23,208 nt of DNA. Source: CAIQJJ01 sp964606085. Its GTDB lineage: Bacteria > Chloroflexota > Anaerolineae > Anaerolineales > UBA4823. The position numbers and the translations under genes are program-made. Positions 6,979 through 14,909 of the stretch are shown piece after piece. The notes under the pieces are model-generated. The model saw only the letters and a program-made list of their open reading frames with translations, searched no databases and was not told where the DNA came from. The first letter of the stretch is position 1; the number at the start of each line of letters is the position of its first letter. The stretch is taken from contig CAZSFD010000082.1 in the NCBI GenBank assembly GCA_964606085.1, positions 1 to 23,208 on the forward strand, in the 5' to 3' direction.

Positions 6979-8118
6979 ATGACTGATACTGATATGAGCG
7001 CGACCGTGGAAAATACATCCATTGCAGCAGTTCAGAAAAGTGCTGCTTCCAGTACGCTCACTCGCTTGCTCCGATACACCGCGGTTAAGGGGGTGGTTTT
7101 ATTCATTACGGTAGTTATTGGGGTTTATCTGACGATTTTGATTGCCAATATGGGTGGCTATGTTGATCAAATTCGTCGTTCGCAAATCCGGGAAGCCGTA
7201 GGGCTGATTATCCAGGGAGATGATACATTTCGCTTGCTGACCCAAGAAGAGCGTGAAGCGCGAATGCAGGAAATGATCACACTGGAAGAGCAGCGCCTGG
7301 GACTTGATCAGCCGTTTTTTGTTCGTAGCGTAGGTTTTCTGAGCAACGCGTTGACGCTTAACCTGGGTTTTGCCGAACAGATGACAAGTGATAGCGGGTC
7401 GAAACAGGTACGCTTAATCATTTTGGAGCGTCTCCCTCCGACACTGGTGCTATTTGGCACTTCTAACCTCTTCTTGTTCTTTTTTGCCCTTTTTATTGCC
7501 CTGGCGTTGTCCAGGCAATATGGCAGTATTTGGGATCGGTTGATTGTGGCTATGGCTCCCACATCTTCAGCCCCTGGGTGGTTCTATGGAATTTTTCTGA
7601 TCCTGATTTTTGCTGCCGTCGCCAAAGTGCTTCCCTTTGGTGGCATGGTAGATGCCCCTCCCCCCGAAGACACCATTACCTACTTGTTGAGTTTACTCAG
7701 GCACATGGTCTTACCGGTAATGGCGATCACGCTGAGTTCGATTTTTCTCAGTGCTTACAACTGGCGTACTTTTTTCCTGATTTATTCCAGCGAAGATTAT
7801 GTGGAAATGGCCAAAGCCAAGGGCCTCAACTCACGCGCCATTGAACGCCGCTATGTCTTACGCCCCACATTGCCCTCTATCATCACCTCTTTCGCTTTGT
7901 TGCTGATCGGTTTATGGAGTGGCGCTCCCATTTTTGAGACGGTGTTCAACTGGCCTGGGCTGGGCCGTGCCACGTTTATTGCAATTGGTTTTTACGATAC
8001 CCCGGTTATCGTCGGAACAACAATCATTTTTGCTTACTTGCTGGCGATTACCGTGTTCCTTTTGGATTTTATCTACGCCCTGGTTGATCCACGGGTGAAG
8101 GTCGGGGATGGTGGCTAA
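6979..8118 (+). CDS. ABC importer permease, DppB/OppB-like
   Basis: The 379-residue membrane protein belongs to the binding-protein-dependent permease family. An N-terminal membrane segment (VVLFITVVIGVYLTILIANM) precedes an extracytoplasmic stretch of ~100 residues containing RLGLDQPFFVRSVGFLSNAL, the usual DppB element. About five further membrane helices follow. The cytoplasmic coupling loop with the EAA motif is EMAKAKGLNSRAIERRYVLR from residue ~276, contacting the ATPase. It ends with the typical F-x-Y-A-x-x-D-P-R. ATG 6979 is chosen over the in-frame ATG 6967 because GGGAG sits 5 bases before it. It pairs with the next gene product to form the transmembrane channel. The extended first loop makes it longer than the usual ~310-340 residues. 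Peptide specificity is inferred only from family. Confidence 0.93.
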   Translation: MTDTDMSATVENTSIAAVQKSAASSTLTRLLRYTAVKGVVLFITVVIGVYLTILIANMGGYVDQIRRSQIREAVGLIIQGDDTFRLLTQEEREARMQEMITLEEQRLGLDQPFFVRSVGFLSNALTLNLGFAEQMTSDSGSKQVRLIILERLPPTLVLFGTSNLFLFFFALFIALALSRQYGSIWDRLIVAMAPTSSAPGWFYGIFLILIFAAVAKVLPFGGMVDAPPPEDTITYLLSLLRHMVLPVMAITLSSIFLSAYNWRTFFLIYSSEDYVEMAKAKGLNSRAIERRYVLRPTLPSIITSFALLLIGLWSGAPIFETVFNWPGLGRATFIAIGFYDTPVIVGTTIIFAYLLAITVFLLDFIYALVDPRVKVGDGG

Positions 8119-9460
8119 AATGGCAAACATCAGTAAAATCATCAAGGATTTGCGACAATACCCCTCGGCGGTATTGGGTTTGTTGATTATCCTCTTCTTG
8201 ATCGGCATGGCAGTTTACACGCTGGCTACCATACCCTATGATGAAGCGGTTCGTTTATGGCGCGGGGGCGTAGGCGTTTGGGATGAGACGCCTCGTCTTG
8301 CGGCCCCCGCGTGGATCAATTGGTTTCGCCAGGACGATTTACCCGATACGATTCGCCTGAATTCTAAGGATGGCACTGCGCCAAAAAATGTTGAAGCGCG
8401 TGAAGGCTCCGAAAAAATCACCATCACCTTCGATTTCGATTATCCTTATGTTGGCTTTCCACAGGAAATTGCGATTTTCTTTGATGCCGTTTACAGCGAG
8501 AAACAGCCTCATGTGACCATGACTTTTACCACCCCGGATGGCCGCCAAATAAACATGGGCAGTTTTTCCGTTGCGACAACCCAAACGTATTACGCTGCCC
8601 AGGATCAAAAACTGCAGCGAAAATTAAAAGGGTTGTCACCGCACATTGGTTTGTTTGTAGACCCCGCTGGTGACACCAGCGTTGCCCTGCAAGGTACTTA
8701 CCAACTAAAAATAGAGGCCTTTACTTTTGAACCGGACTCTGACCTGGATGCCCGGCTGGTGTTATACGGACAGGTTTATGGCATTGCTGGTACCGATCAT
8801 AACCGCCGTGATTTGAGTATTGCGCTGCTGTGGGGTACGCCGATTGCCTTGGCATTTGGTCTGTTAGCTGCCCTCGGAACCACCATTACCACAATGATCA
8901 TTTCAGCCATTGGTACCTGGTTCGGAAGTTGGGTGGACAGCCTGATCCAGCGTGTAACTGAGGTCAACCTTGTCTTGCCCTTTTTGTCTATTTTGATCAT
9001 GGTTGGCACTTTTTACTCGCGCAGCATCTGGTTGATGTTAGGGATTACGATCTTGTTGAGTATTTTTGGGGCCGGGATTAAAGGTTACCGAGCGATTTTC
9101 CTGCAAATCAAAGAGTCATCTTACATCGAAGCCGCCCGTGCCTACGGTGCAGGAAATATTCGCATCATCTTTTCTTATCTGACCCCGCGCATCATTCCAT
9201 TGATCATTCCTCAACTGGTTGTGTTGGTGCCTTCATTTGTATTCCTTGAAGCCTCATTAGCCGTTTTGGGCCTGGGCGACCCGGTATTGCCAACCTGGGG
9301 CAAAATTATCAATGACGCCCAGGGCAATGGCGCACTTTACCAGGGTTATTACTATTGGGTTCTCGAACCTGCTGTGCTTTTGATGTTCACCGGGCTGGCC
9401 TTCTCATTGCTGGGCTTCGCCTTGGATCGTATCTTCAACCCGAGATTGAGAGGCATGTAG
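8108..9460 (+). CDS. ABC importer permease, DppC/OppC-like, with large extracytoplasmic insert
   Basis: The 450-residue protein overlaps the preceding permease gene by 11 bases; an in-frame ATG at 8120 is an alternative start. Residues ~20-41 are the first membrane helix. The normal DppC block begins at GTDHNRRDLS (~228-237, equivalent to the family's G-T-D-x-x-G-R-D) and continues through about five helices. The EAA loop is at EAARAYGAGNIRIIFSYLTP (~341), and the C-terminus reads LDRIFNPRLRGM, like LxDxLDPRLR. Between them lie ~180 mostly beta-like residues (for example VTMTFTTPDGRQINMGSF) that ordinary DppC proteins (~300 residues) lack. The insert probably faces outside and may dock the large binding protein. 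Identification as permease is firm; the insert's role is inference. Confidence 0.92.
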   Translation: MVAKMANISKIIKDLRQYPSAVLGLLIILFLIGMAVYTLATIPYDEAVRLWRGGVGVWDETPRLAAPAWINWFRQDDLPDTIRLNSKDGTAPKNVEAREGSEKITITFDFDYPYVGFPQEIAIFFDAVYSEKQPHVTMTFTTPDGRQINMGSFSVATTQTYYAAQDQKLQRKLKGLSPHIGLFVDPAGDTSVALQGTYQLKIEAFTFEPDSDLDARLVLYGQVYGIAGTDHNRRDLSIALLWGTPIALAFGLLAALGTTITTMIISAIGTWFGSWVDSLIQRVTEVNLVLPFLSILIMVGTFYSRSIWLMLGITILLSIFGAGIKGYRAIFLQIKESSYIEAARAYGAGNIRIIFSYLTPRIIPLIIPQLVVLVPSFVFLEASLAVLGLGDPVLPTWGKIINDAQGNGALYQGYYYWVLEPAVLLMFTGLAFSLLGFALDRIFNPRLRGM

Positions 9461-9464
9461 TCCC

Positions 9465-10421
9465 ATGGCAAAAGATAAGCTCTTACGCATCGAAGACCTG
9501 GTTCTTTATTTTCGCGCCGGAAAGGGCGTTGTGCAGGCCGTGGATGGCGTCCACTTCGACCTCGACTTTAATCGGGCAGTGGTGATCCTGGGCGAGTCAG
9601 GCTGCGGCAAAAGCTCTTTGGCGAAAGCCATTTTGCGCTTGTTGCCGCGCAACATTGCCTCTTATACAGGCCGTATCTGGCTGGACGGCGTGGAAACGAT
9701 GGCCCTGGGCGAAGAAGAATATCGCCAGAATGTGCGCTGGGTCAAAATGTCCATGGTGCCGCAGGCGGCCATGAACGCCCTCAACCCGGTGATTCGCGTG
9801 GGCGATCAGGTGGCCGAACCAGCGCAAATTCACATGGGCATGAAAAAGGATGAAGCGCTCGAAATGGCCGCCAAGATGTTTCAAAATGTCGGCGTGCCGA
9901 TTGACTTCCTCACCCGCTATCCCTTTGAGTTGAGCGGTGGTATGCGTCAGCGCGTGGCCATTGCCATGTCGCTGGTCACTTCACCCAGCCTGGTCATTTT
10001 GGATGAGCCAACCTCCGCTCTCGACTTGCTCACCCAGGCCAATATCATGAACGTGCTCAAGCGCATCAAGCAGGGCTTTGGTACCAGCTATATCTTGATC
10101 ACCCATGATATTGCCACTTCGAGCGAACTGGCCGATGATGTGGCCGTGATGTACGCCGGTCAGATCGTTGAAGTGGGTGATGCGGCGCGTTTCTTCAATG
10201 AGCCATTGCACCCCTACGCTCGCAAATTGATGGCCAGCGTTCCCCGCTTGCGGGCCGATAAAGACCCCGATTTTATCGTCGGCCAGCCACCCAGTTTGAT
10301 CAACCCGCCCACAGGCTGCCGCTTTGCCGCTCGCTGCCCCGAGCGCTTTGGCAAATGCGAGCAGGACCCGCCTACAATTGTCAAAGACGGGCGCACCGTC
10401 AAATGCTGGCTGTATGATTGA
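9465..10421 (+). CDS. ABC importer ATP-binding protein, DppD/OppD-like
   Basis: This 318-residue cytoplasmic ATPase powers the importer. Walker A is GESGCGKS at 43-50, the signature is LSGGMRQR at 156-163, and Walker B LVILDEP is at 176-182. The switch His lies in LITHDIATS. The C-terminal oligopeptide/dipeptide-transporter extension is present: PLHPYARKLMASVPRL and then GCRFAARCP (from ~284), whose cysteines fit the iron-sulfur-type cluster motif described for DppD/OppD proteins. ATG 9465 follows the permease stop by 4 bases. It forms a heterodimer with the next gene product. All catalytic motifs are intact and the length is normal. Confidence 0.96.
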   Translation: MAKDKLLRIEDLVLYFRAGKGVVQAVDGVHFDLDFNRAVVILGESGCGKSSLAKAILRLLPRNIASYTGRIWLDGVETMALGEEEYRQNVRWVKMSMVPQAAMNALNPVIRVGDQVAEPAQIHMGMKKDEALEMAAKMFQNVGVPIDFLTRYPFELSGGMRQRVAIAMSLVTSPSLVILDEPTSALDLLTQANIMNVLKRIKQGFGTSYILITHDIATSSELADDVAVMYAGQIVEVGDAARFFNEPLHPYARKLMASVPRLRADKDPDFIVGQPPSLINPPTGCRFAARCPERFGKCEQDPPTIVKDGRTVKCWLYD

Positions 10422-10435
10422 CAGAGGAGTTTGCA

Positions 10436-11467
10436 ATGACTGACCAGGTTCAAGAAGTTGTACAACAAGATGTGACACCAGCAAAGCAAAAAGATGTTCT
10501 GCTTTCGGTGCAAAATCTACGCATTTGGTATGAATTACGGCGGTTTGGTTTTGGGTTGGCTGGTTATGTGAAAGCGGTGGATGATGTCTCTTTTGACCTG
10601 CGCCGCGGTGAAGCTATCGCTATCGTGGGTGAAAGTGGGTGCGGCAAATCCAGCCTGATGAAAGCCATCCTGGCCCTCTATCCACCTCGTGATGGCAAAA
10701 TCATCTTTGAAGGTAAAAACTTGCAAGATTTAGGGCGCAGCGGTTTGAGTTGGTACCGTTCCCAGGTAGGGTATGTGCAACAAGACCCGTACGGGGCCTT
10801 GCCGCCTTTTATGACCGTCAAGCGCATTCTTGAAGAACCCCTGATCATCAATGGCGTCAAAGATCGCAAAGAACGTACTGAACGAATCCACAAAACCCTT
10901 GAAGAAGTAAAAATGAGCCCGGTGGATGACTTCCTGCCCAAGTTTCCACACATGCTCAGCGGTGGGCAGCAGCAGCGCGTGGTGATTGCTCGCGCCATGA
11001 TCCTCAACCCGAAGTTCATTGTCGCCGACGAACCCGTTTCCATGTTAGATGCTTCGGTGCGTGTCGAAATTTTGCGCTTGCTGCGTGGGCTGCAAGAGTC
11101 GCACAACCTGTCTTTCATGTATATCACCCACGACCTTTCCACGGTGCGCTACTTCTCAGAACGTATCTTTGTGATGTACGCCGGCAAACTGGTCGAAAAA
11201 GGCAAGATCACCGACCTCATTCGCAACCCCCTCCACCCCTACACGCACGCCCTGATGGCGGCCACATCAGACCCCGATGCCAACAATGCCCTCACCTTCA
11301 AAGAAGTGCCGCCAGGGGAGCCGCCGAGTTTGGTACGCCCGCCAGCGGGTTGTCGCTTTCATCCGCGTTGTGCCCGGATGATCCAGGGCGTTTGTGATGT
11401 CAAAGACCCGCTTGAGTTTGAACCAGAGGCACGCCACTTCACCTCATGTTGGTTATACGAGAAATGA
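10436..11467 (+). CDS. ABC importer ATP-binding protein, DppF/OppF-like
   Basis: The second ATPase of the importer has 343 residues when started at ATG 10436, which has AGAGGAG about 7 bases before it. A TTG six codons upstream would have none. Walker A GESGCGKS is at 65-72, the signature LSGGQQQR at 174-181, and Walker B IVADEP ends near 200. The C-terminal dipeptide-transporter extension includes NPLHPYTHALMAA and the Cys-bearing GCRFHPRCARM (from ~305). The N-terminus adds ~20 residues (QEVVQQDVTPAKQKD) before the ABC core. A short insert, RRFGFGLAGYV, falls between the first strand and the Walker A region. It is 14 bases downstream of the DppD-like gene and completes the five-gene importer. 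Its stop overlaps the start of the next small gene. Confidence 0.96.
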   Translation: MTDQVQEVVQQDVTPAKQKDVLLSVQNLRIWYELRRFGFGLAGYVKAVDDVSFDLRRGEAIAIVGESGCGKSSLMKAILALYPPRDGKIIFEGKNLQDLGRSGLSWYRSQVGYVQQDPYGALPPFMTVKRILEEPLIINGVKDRKERTERIHKTLEEVKMSPVDDFLPKFPHMLSGGQQQRVVIARAMILNPKFIVADEPVSMLDASVRVEILRLLRGLQESHNLSFMYITHDLSTVRYFSERIFVMYAGKLVEKGKITDLIRNPLHPYTHALMAATSDPDANNALTFKEVPPGEPPSLVRPPAGCRFHPRCARMIQGVCDVKDPLEFEPEARHFTSCWLYEK

Positions 11468-11688
11468 AACTTTCACGTTCGGCCCGATTGTTGTTGGTCG
11501 GTTTTATCCTGGTTTTGATGGGAGTGGTGTTGCCGCTCCTGATCGTCATCCAGGTGTTGCCATCCACCTTCTTTTTGAATTTTTTGGCCTATATCGCCTC
11601 GGTTGTTGGCTTGTTTCTTGGTATCATTGGCATATCGGAGCGTTTTGTAATCACGCACCGTAGAGACCCACGAGACAAAAATTACTGA
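11464..11688 (+). CDS. Small two-helix membrane protein, unknown function
   Basis: ATG 11464 overlaps the ATPase stop in an ATGA junction, implying coupled translation; an in-frame ATG at 11446 would add six residues. The ~74-residue product has a basic start (MKLSRSAR) and two hydrophobic helices, LLLVGFILVLMGVVLPLLIV and FLAYIASVVGLFLGIIGI. A charged cytoplasm-like tail (THRRDPRDKNY) follows. I do not recognise a family. Its place at the end of the importer genes suggests it is expressed with them, perhaps as an accessory membrane subunit, but nothing in the sequence proves involvement in transport. Confidence 0.65.
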   Translation: MKLSRSARLLLVGFILVLMGVVLPLLIVIQVLPSTFFLNFLAYIASVVGLFLGIIGISERFVITHRRDPRDKNY

Positions 11689-11701
11689 GTGCAGCGACCA
11701 C

Positions 11702-12265
11702 ATGGCGACAGCCCCATCCACTATCCGCAGTTCAGCAATTGTTTCTCCTTTGAACATCTTCTTGCTGACTTTGCTCTTAGGGATGGGGTTGATTTATTTC
11801 CTGGTCAGCTTTCATACCCAAGATCCCGTATGGTTTTGGCCGATTTTTGATTACCAACCATCGGCAATCATCGTTCACTGTGATGGGCGGACAATCTCCC
11901 TGGCTGCCGATTCACCACAATTCATCCCTCTCACCCACCTCATCAATCAACAAATCTCCCTCGAAAGGCATCTGGATGGTGATATGATTGGAGATATGGC
12001 GCGCCAGGAATTTTTGCGTGAAGGCTATGTGTCTATCGAACTGCACTACCCACAGCCCGTGCGCATTCATTCACCGCACACCTATTTCGCCCAGGTTGAC
12101 TCGTTATTAATGGTGTTGAGCGGGAAGCAAAGCCATTGGACCTATCTGTATGCTTCATATCAAAATGATCCCCTTCCGGGTTCGATCCGGGTGACCCCAA
12201 ACCAGGCAATAGCCGAATTTGTCGTCCAGCACCGGCTTTGCCCAATACCTTGTGAGGAAAGGTGA
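11702..12265 (+). CDS. Single-pass membrane protein, unknown function
   Basis: The 187-residue protein has one strong membrane helix at about residues 17-36 (PLNIFLLTLLLGMGLIYFLV), after a short Ser/Thr-rich N-terminus. A ~150-residue domain follows, predicted outside the membrane, with beta-like stretches such as SAIIVHCDGRTISLAA, YVSIELHYPQPVRIHS and DSLLMVLSGKQSHWTYLYAS. There are three cysteines (in VHCDG and the terminal LCPIPC). No family is recognised. It starts 13 bases after the preceding membrane-protein gene and ends 1 base before the response-regulator gene, so it is likely part of the same operon. No strong ribosome-binding site precedes ATG 11702. Confidence 0.65.
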   Translation: MATAPSTIRSSAIVSPLNIFLLTLLLGMGLIYFLVSFHTQDPVWFWPIFDYQPSAIIVHCDGRTISLAADSPQFIPLTHLINQQISLERHLDGDMIGDMARQEFLREGYVSIELHYPQPVRIHSPHTYFAQVDSLLMVLSGKQSHWTYLYASYQNDPLPGSIRVTPNQAIAEFVVQHRLCPIPCEER

Positions 12266-12266
12266 T

Positions 12267-13346
12267 ATGGCCAAACTTCGCGTTCTTGTGGTAGATGATC
12301 AGCATGATGTGCGCCGTGTCCTCAGCGCCGGGATTCGCACCCTTAGCGCTGACCTGGAAGTCGTTGACGTGCCATCTGGTGAAGAAGCCCATCTGGAGGC
12401 CATTCGACATCCCATTGATTTATTGGTGGCTGATATTCGTCTGCCCGGCATTTCTGGCCTCGAACTGGTGCAGCGTATCCGCCGCCGCAAGCCCGACGTC
12501 CACATCATCCTCGTAACGGGCCTGGAAGACCGCTCCACGCGCCGCCAGATCACCGAAGCGGAAGTAGATGCCTTCTTCTTCAAACCCGTTCACATGGCCG
12601 ATTTTCTCAGCGCCGTAGAAAATAGCCTCGGCCTGAGCGCACAGGCCTCCCCGGTTACCCAACCTGCCACGGACGAGGACGCCCCTGCCCCTCACCCCTC
12701 CATCAAGTGGATTTCAGATTTCCGCCAGGCGCTCGATGCCTATGCCGTCGTTCTCATAGACATCCTGGGCCAGGTTGAAGCCCGTGCCGGCGACCTGCCC
12801 GATCCTACCCTCGAAGATGAATGGCTCAAGATCATCGCCTCAATTCTCTCTGCCAACACGAAATTATCCCATCAACTCAAGGCGCACCGGCCAGGCGGTT
12901 TTTGGTATCTCGAAGGCGGCGACTATAACCTGTGTGTTACCCACCTGGGAAAATCACATGCCAGCCTGATTGTCACCTCCAACCCGCTCAACGGCGAACA
13001 TTTCAAAATTGTCCAGGAATATGCCAAACTGCTCGATATGGACGTTCAGGCCCTCACCATCGAACCCGAAGAACTGGCCGGAATGCCGCTCGAAGGCGAG
13101 CAAGAGGAAGAAATTCGGATTGAAGATATCCCCCTCGAAGAATTGCCCCTCGAAGATTTGCCTGAGCTAGATGCCCTCTTCTCACAAATGGCGCCCGCAC
13201 AGGTGAAAAATGCCGACTCCTTCTGGGAAGACCTCACCAGCCAGGATAGCGGCGCCGAAGGGGCCTTTGGTCCCAAGACCCTGACCTACGAACAGGCCAT
13301 GAAACTTGGCCTGGCCCCTGGGGAAGAACCCCAGCCGGAAAACTAG
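12267..13346 (+). CDS. Response regulator with receiver domain, possible roadblock/LC7-like domain and acidic tail
   Basis: Translation is placed at ATG 12267 because GAGGAAAGGTGAT lies just before it and the receiver domain starts at once (MAKLRVLVVDDQHDVRRVL). The 359-residue protein has a complete receiver domain (~1-125): acidic pocket D10 and D11, phosphoacceptor D56 in VADIRLPG, T84 and K106 in FFFKPV. Residues ~150-255 (from SIKWISDFRQALDAYAVVLI to HASLIVTSNP) resemble the small alpha/beta roadblock/LC7 fold, which often works with Ras-like GTPases; this is a fold guess. An acidic tail with reiterated P-L-E-E/D-L follows. There is no DNA-binding domain, so output is probably protein-protein. 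No histidine kinase lies in the window. It starts 1 base after the preceding gene and ends directly before the tRNA promoter. Confidence 0.85.
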   Translation: MAKLRVLVVDDQHDVRRVLSAGIRTLSADLEVVDVPSGEEAHLEAIRHPIDLLVADIRLPGISGLELVQRIRRRKPDVHIILVTGLEDRSTRRQITEAEVDAFFFKPVHMADFLSAVENSLGLSAQASPVTQPATDEDAPAPHPSIKWISDFRQALDAYAVVLIDILGQVEARAGDLPDPTLEDEWLKIIASILSANTKLSHQLKAHRPGGFWYLEGGDYNLCVTHLGKSHASLIVTSNPLNGEHFKIVQEYAKLLDMDVQALTIEPEELAGMPLEGEQEEEIRIEDIPLEELPLEDLPELDALFSQMAPAQVKNADSFWEDLTSQDSGAEGAFGPKTLTYEQAMKLGLAPGEEPQPEN

Positions 13347-13347
13347 C

Positions 13348-13377
13348 TTGTCATTCCGCCCGGGCTTATGTTACAAT
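13348..13377 (+). promoter_or_regulatory. Promoter of the tRNA-Gln gene
   Basis: TTGTCA (13348-13353) and TACAAT (13372-13377) are 18 bases apart, each matching five of six consensus bases, and TG at 13369-13370 forms an extended -10. The tRNA begins 31 bases beyond the -10 box. The promoter starts immediately after the response-regulator stop codon. Confidence 0.85.
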
Positions 13378-13407
13378 ACGCGCCGCCCAGTCACCGGGCA
13401 AACGAAT

Positions 13408-13478
13408 TGGGGCGTGGTGCAATGGCAGCACACCGGACTTTGGATCCGCTTATCTTGGTTCGAATCCAGGCGCCCCAG
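13408..13478 (+). tRNA. tRNA-Gln (anticodon UUG)
   Basis: The 71-base sequence folds as a cloverleaf. The acceptor stem TGGGGCG pairs with CGCCCCA, with discriminator G. The D stem is GTGC/GCAC with a GG-containing loop. The anticodon loop is CTTTGGA, with TTG at 13440-13442. The T arm is CTTGG-TTCGAAT-CCAGG. The U1-A72 first pair and G73 are glutamine-type identity elements. CCA is not encoded (CT follows). One oddity is a C-C mismatch at the top of the anticodon stem (position 27 versus 43), leaving four good pairs. It reads CAA, and CAG by wobble. Confidence 0.96.
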
Positions 13479-13488
13479 CTAACACACA

Positions 13489-13534
13489 AACGGGCACTGC
13501 TTGGCTACTCGCCGCGCAGCGCTCGTTACTTTTT
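13489..13534 (+). terminator. Intrinsic terminator / attenuator between tRNA-Gln and glmU
   Basis: Arms 13489-13500 (AACGGGCACTGC) and 13516-13527 (GCAGCGCTCGTT) pair over 12 positions with one A-C mismatch and one G-U. ACTTTTT ending at 13534 follows. The U-run touches the glmU ribosome-binding site AAGGAG (13535-13540), so read-through from the tRNA promoter would be needed for glmU transcription unless another promoter exists. Confidence 0.7.
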
Positions 13535-13549
13535 AAGGAGTTGACACGG

Positions 13550-14902
13550 ATGAAACTCACCCCCGTTATTCTCGCCGCCGGGCAGGGCACCCGCATGAAA
13601 TCGCGCCTGCCCAAGGTACTGCACCCCATCCTGGGAAAACCATTGGCCTGGTATGCGCTCGAAGCCGTGCGCAAGGTGACAGCAGAAACACCGCTCCTGG
13701 TGATCGGCCATGGTGCAGACCAGGTACGCCAGGCTTTCGCTGACCAGGCGCGTTTCGTCATTCAAGAACAGCAGCTTGGCACGGGCCATGCTGTGCTGCA
13801 AGCAGAGGCCGCCCTGCGTAATGAGACCGATGCCGTCATCGTCACCTATGCCGACATGCCCCTGTTGGCTGCCGAAACCCTGCAAGAATTGGTTGCCGCC
13901 CATCAAACCCACGCTGCCGCCATCACCATGCTCACCGTGCTGGCGCGCGACCCGCGCGGCTTTGGCCGCATCGTGCGCGACCAGGCTGGCAACGTGGTCG
14001 CCATCGTCGAGGAAGCCCAGGCAACCCCCGCACAACTCGCTATCCGTGAACTGAACCCCGGCGTCTACTGCTTTCGCGCCGATTGGCTGTGGGATGCCCT
14101 CCACCAGATCAAGCCAGCGCCGCAAAAAGGCGAATACTACCTCACCGATCTGGTCGAGATTGCCATTGCCCAGGGGCAGCGTGTTCACGCCATCGCCACC
14201 GATGACGAAGCACAGATGATTGGCGTCAACACCCGCTTACACCTGGCCGAGGCTGCCGCGGCTTTGCAGCAGCGCATCAACCAGCAATGGATGCTGGCCG
14301 GAGTCAGCCTGGTTGACCCCGCCACCACCTACATCGAGCCAGGCGTCACCATCGGACAAGATACCACCATCTGGCCGAACACGCACCTGCGCGGCCAAAC
14401 GGCCATTGGCGAAAATTGTGCGCTTGGCCCCAACACGATCATCCACGACTGCCAGGTGGGGAATGGCTGCAAGGTGCTGGCCTCCGTCCTCGAACAGGCC
14501 GTTCTCGAAGATGATGTAGACATTGGCCCCTTCGGCCACCTGCGTAAAGGCGCACACCTGGCGCACGGCGTTCACCTGGGCAATTTTGGCGAGGTCAAAA
14601 ATTCCTACCTGGGGCCAGGTACGAAGATGGGCCATTTTTCGTACATCGGCGATGCCCAAATCGGCGCAGCCGTCAATATCGGCGCTGGCACGATCACCTG
14701 CAATTTCGGCATGGATGGCAAGAAGCGGCGCACCGAGATCGGCGCGGGCGCGTACATTGGCAGCGATACGATGCTGGTAGCCCCGGTCAAGGTCGGTGAA
14801 GGCGCTGCTACTGGGGCGGGGGCCGTGGTCACCAAGGATGTTGCCGAACGTACCCTGGCCGTGGGCATCCCCGCCAGGGCTATTCGCAAATTGGAAAAGT
14901 AA
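13550..14902 (+). CDS. glmU: Bifunctional GlmU: GlcNAc-1-P uridyltransferase / GlcN-1-P acetyltransferase
   Basis: GlmU makes UDP-GlcNAc, the precursor of peptidoglycan and other envelope glycans. ATG 13550 is chosen: AAGGAG lies 9 bases before it, while the in-frame TTG 13541 abuts the ribosome site. In the 450-residue protein the uridyltransferase half carries the nucleotide loop L8-A-A-G-Q-G-T-R-M-K and P21-K, the GTGHAVLQAE segment, the metal-binding D in TYADMPLL and the NPGVYCF element. From about residue 250 the left-handed beta-helix shows hexapeptide repeats. The acetyltransferase site lies in GHFSYIGDAQIGAAVNIGAG and GTITCNF, followed by DGKKRRTEIG. Both halves are complete. It leads a tight group of genes up to 17799 and follows the tRNA terminator. 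Confidence 0.97.
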   Translation: MKLTPVILAAGQGTRMKSRLPKVLHPILGKPLAWYALEAVRKVTAETPLLVIGHGADQVRQAFADQARFVIQEQQLGTGHAVLQAEAALRNETDAVIVTYADMPLLAAETLQELVAAHQTHAAAITMLTVLARDPRGFGRIVRDQAGNVVAIVEEAQATPAQLAIRELNPGVYCFRADWLWDALHQIKPAPQKGEYYLTDLVEIAIAQGQRVHAIATDDEAQMIGVNTRLHLAEAAAALQQRINQQWMLAGVSLVDPATTYIEPGVTIGQDTTIWPNTHLRGQTAIGENCALGPNTIIHDCQVGNGCKVLASVLEQAVLEDDVDIGPFGHLRKGAHLAHGVHLGNFGEVKNSYLGPGTKMGHFSYIGDAQIGAAVNIGAGTITCNFGMDGKKRRTEIGAGAYIGSDTMLVAPVKVGEGAATGAGAVVTKDVAERTLAVGIPARAIRKLEK

Positions 14903-14909
14903 GGTTGCT

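Noticed and set aside
14796..14909. Upstream extension of the CorC-type protein into glmU
   Set aside because: These codons are the third-frame reading of the certain glmU 3' end, and the hydrophobic N-terminus begins at ATG 14910.
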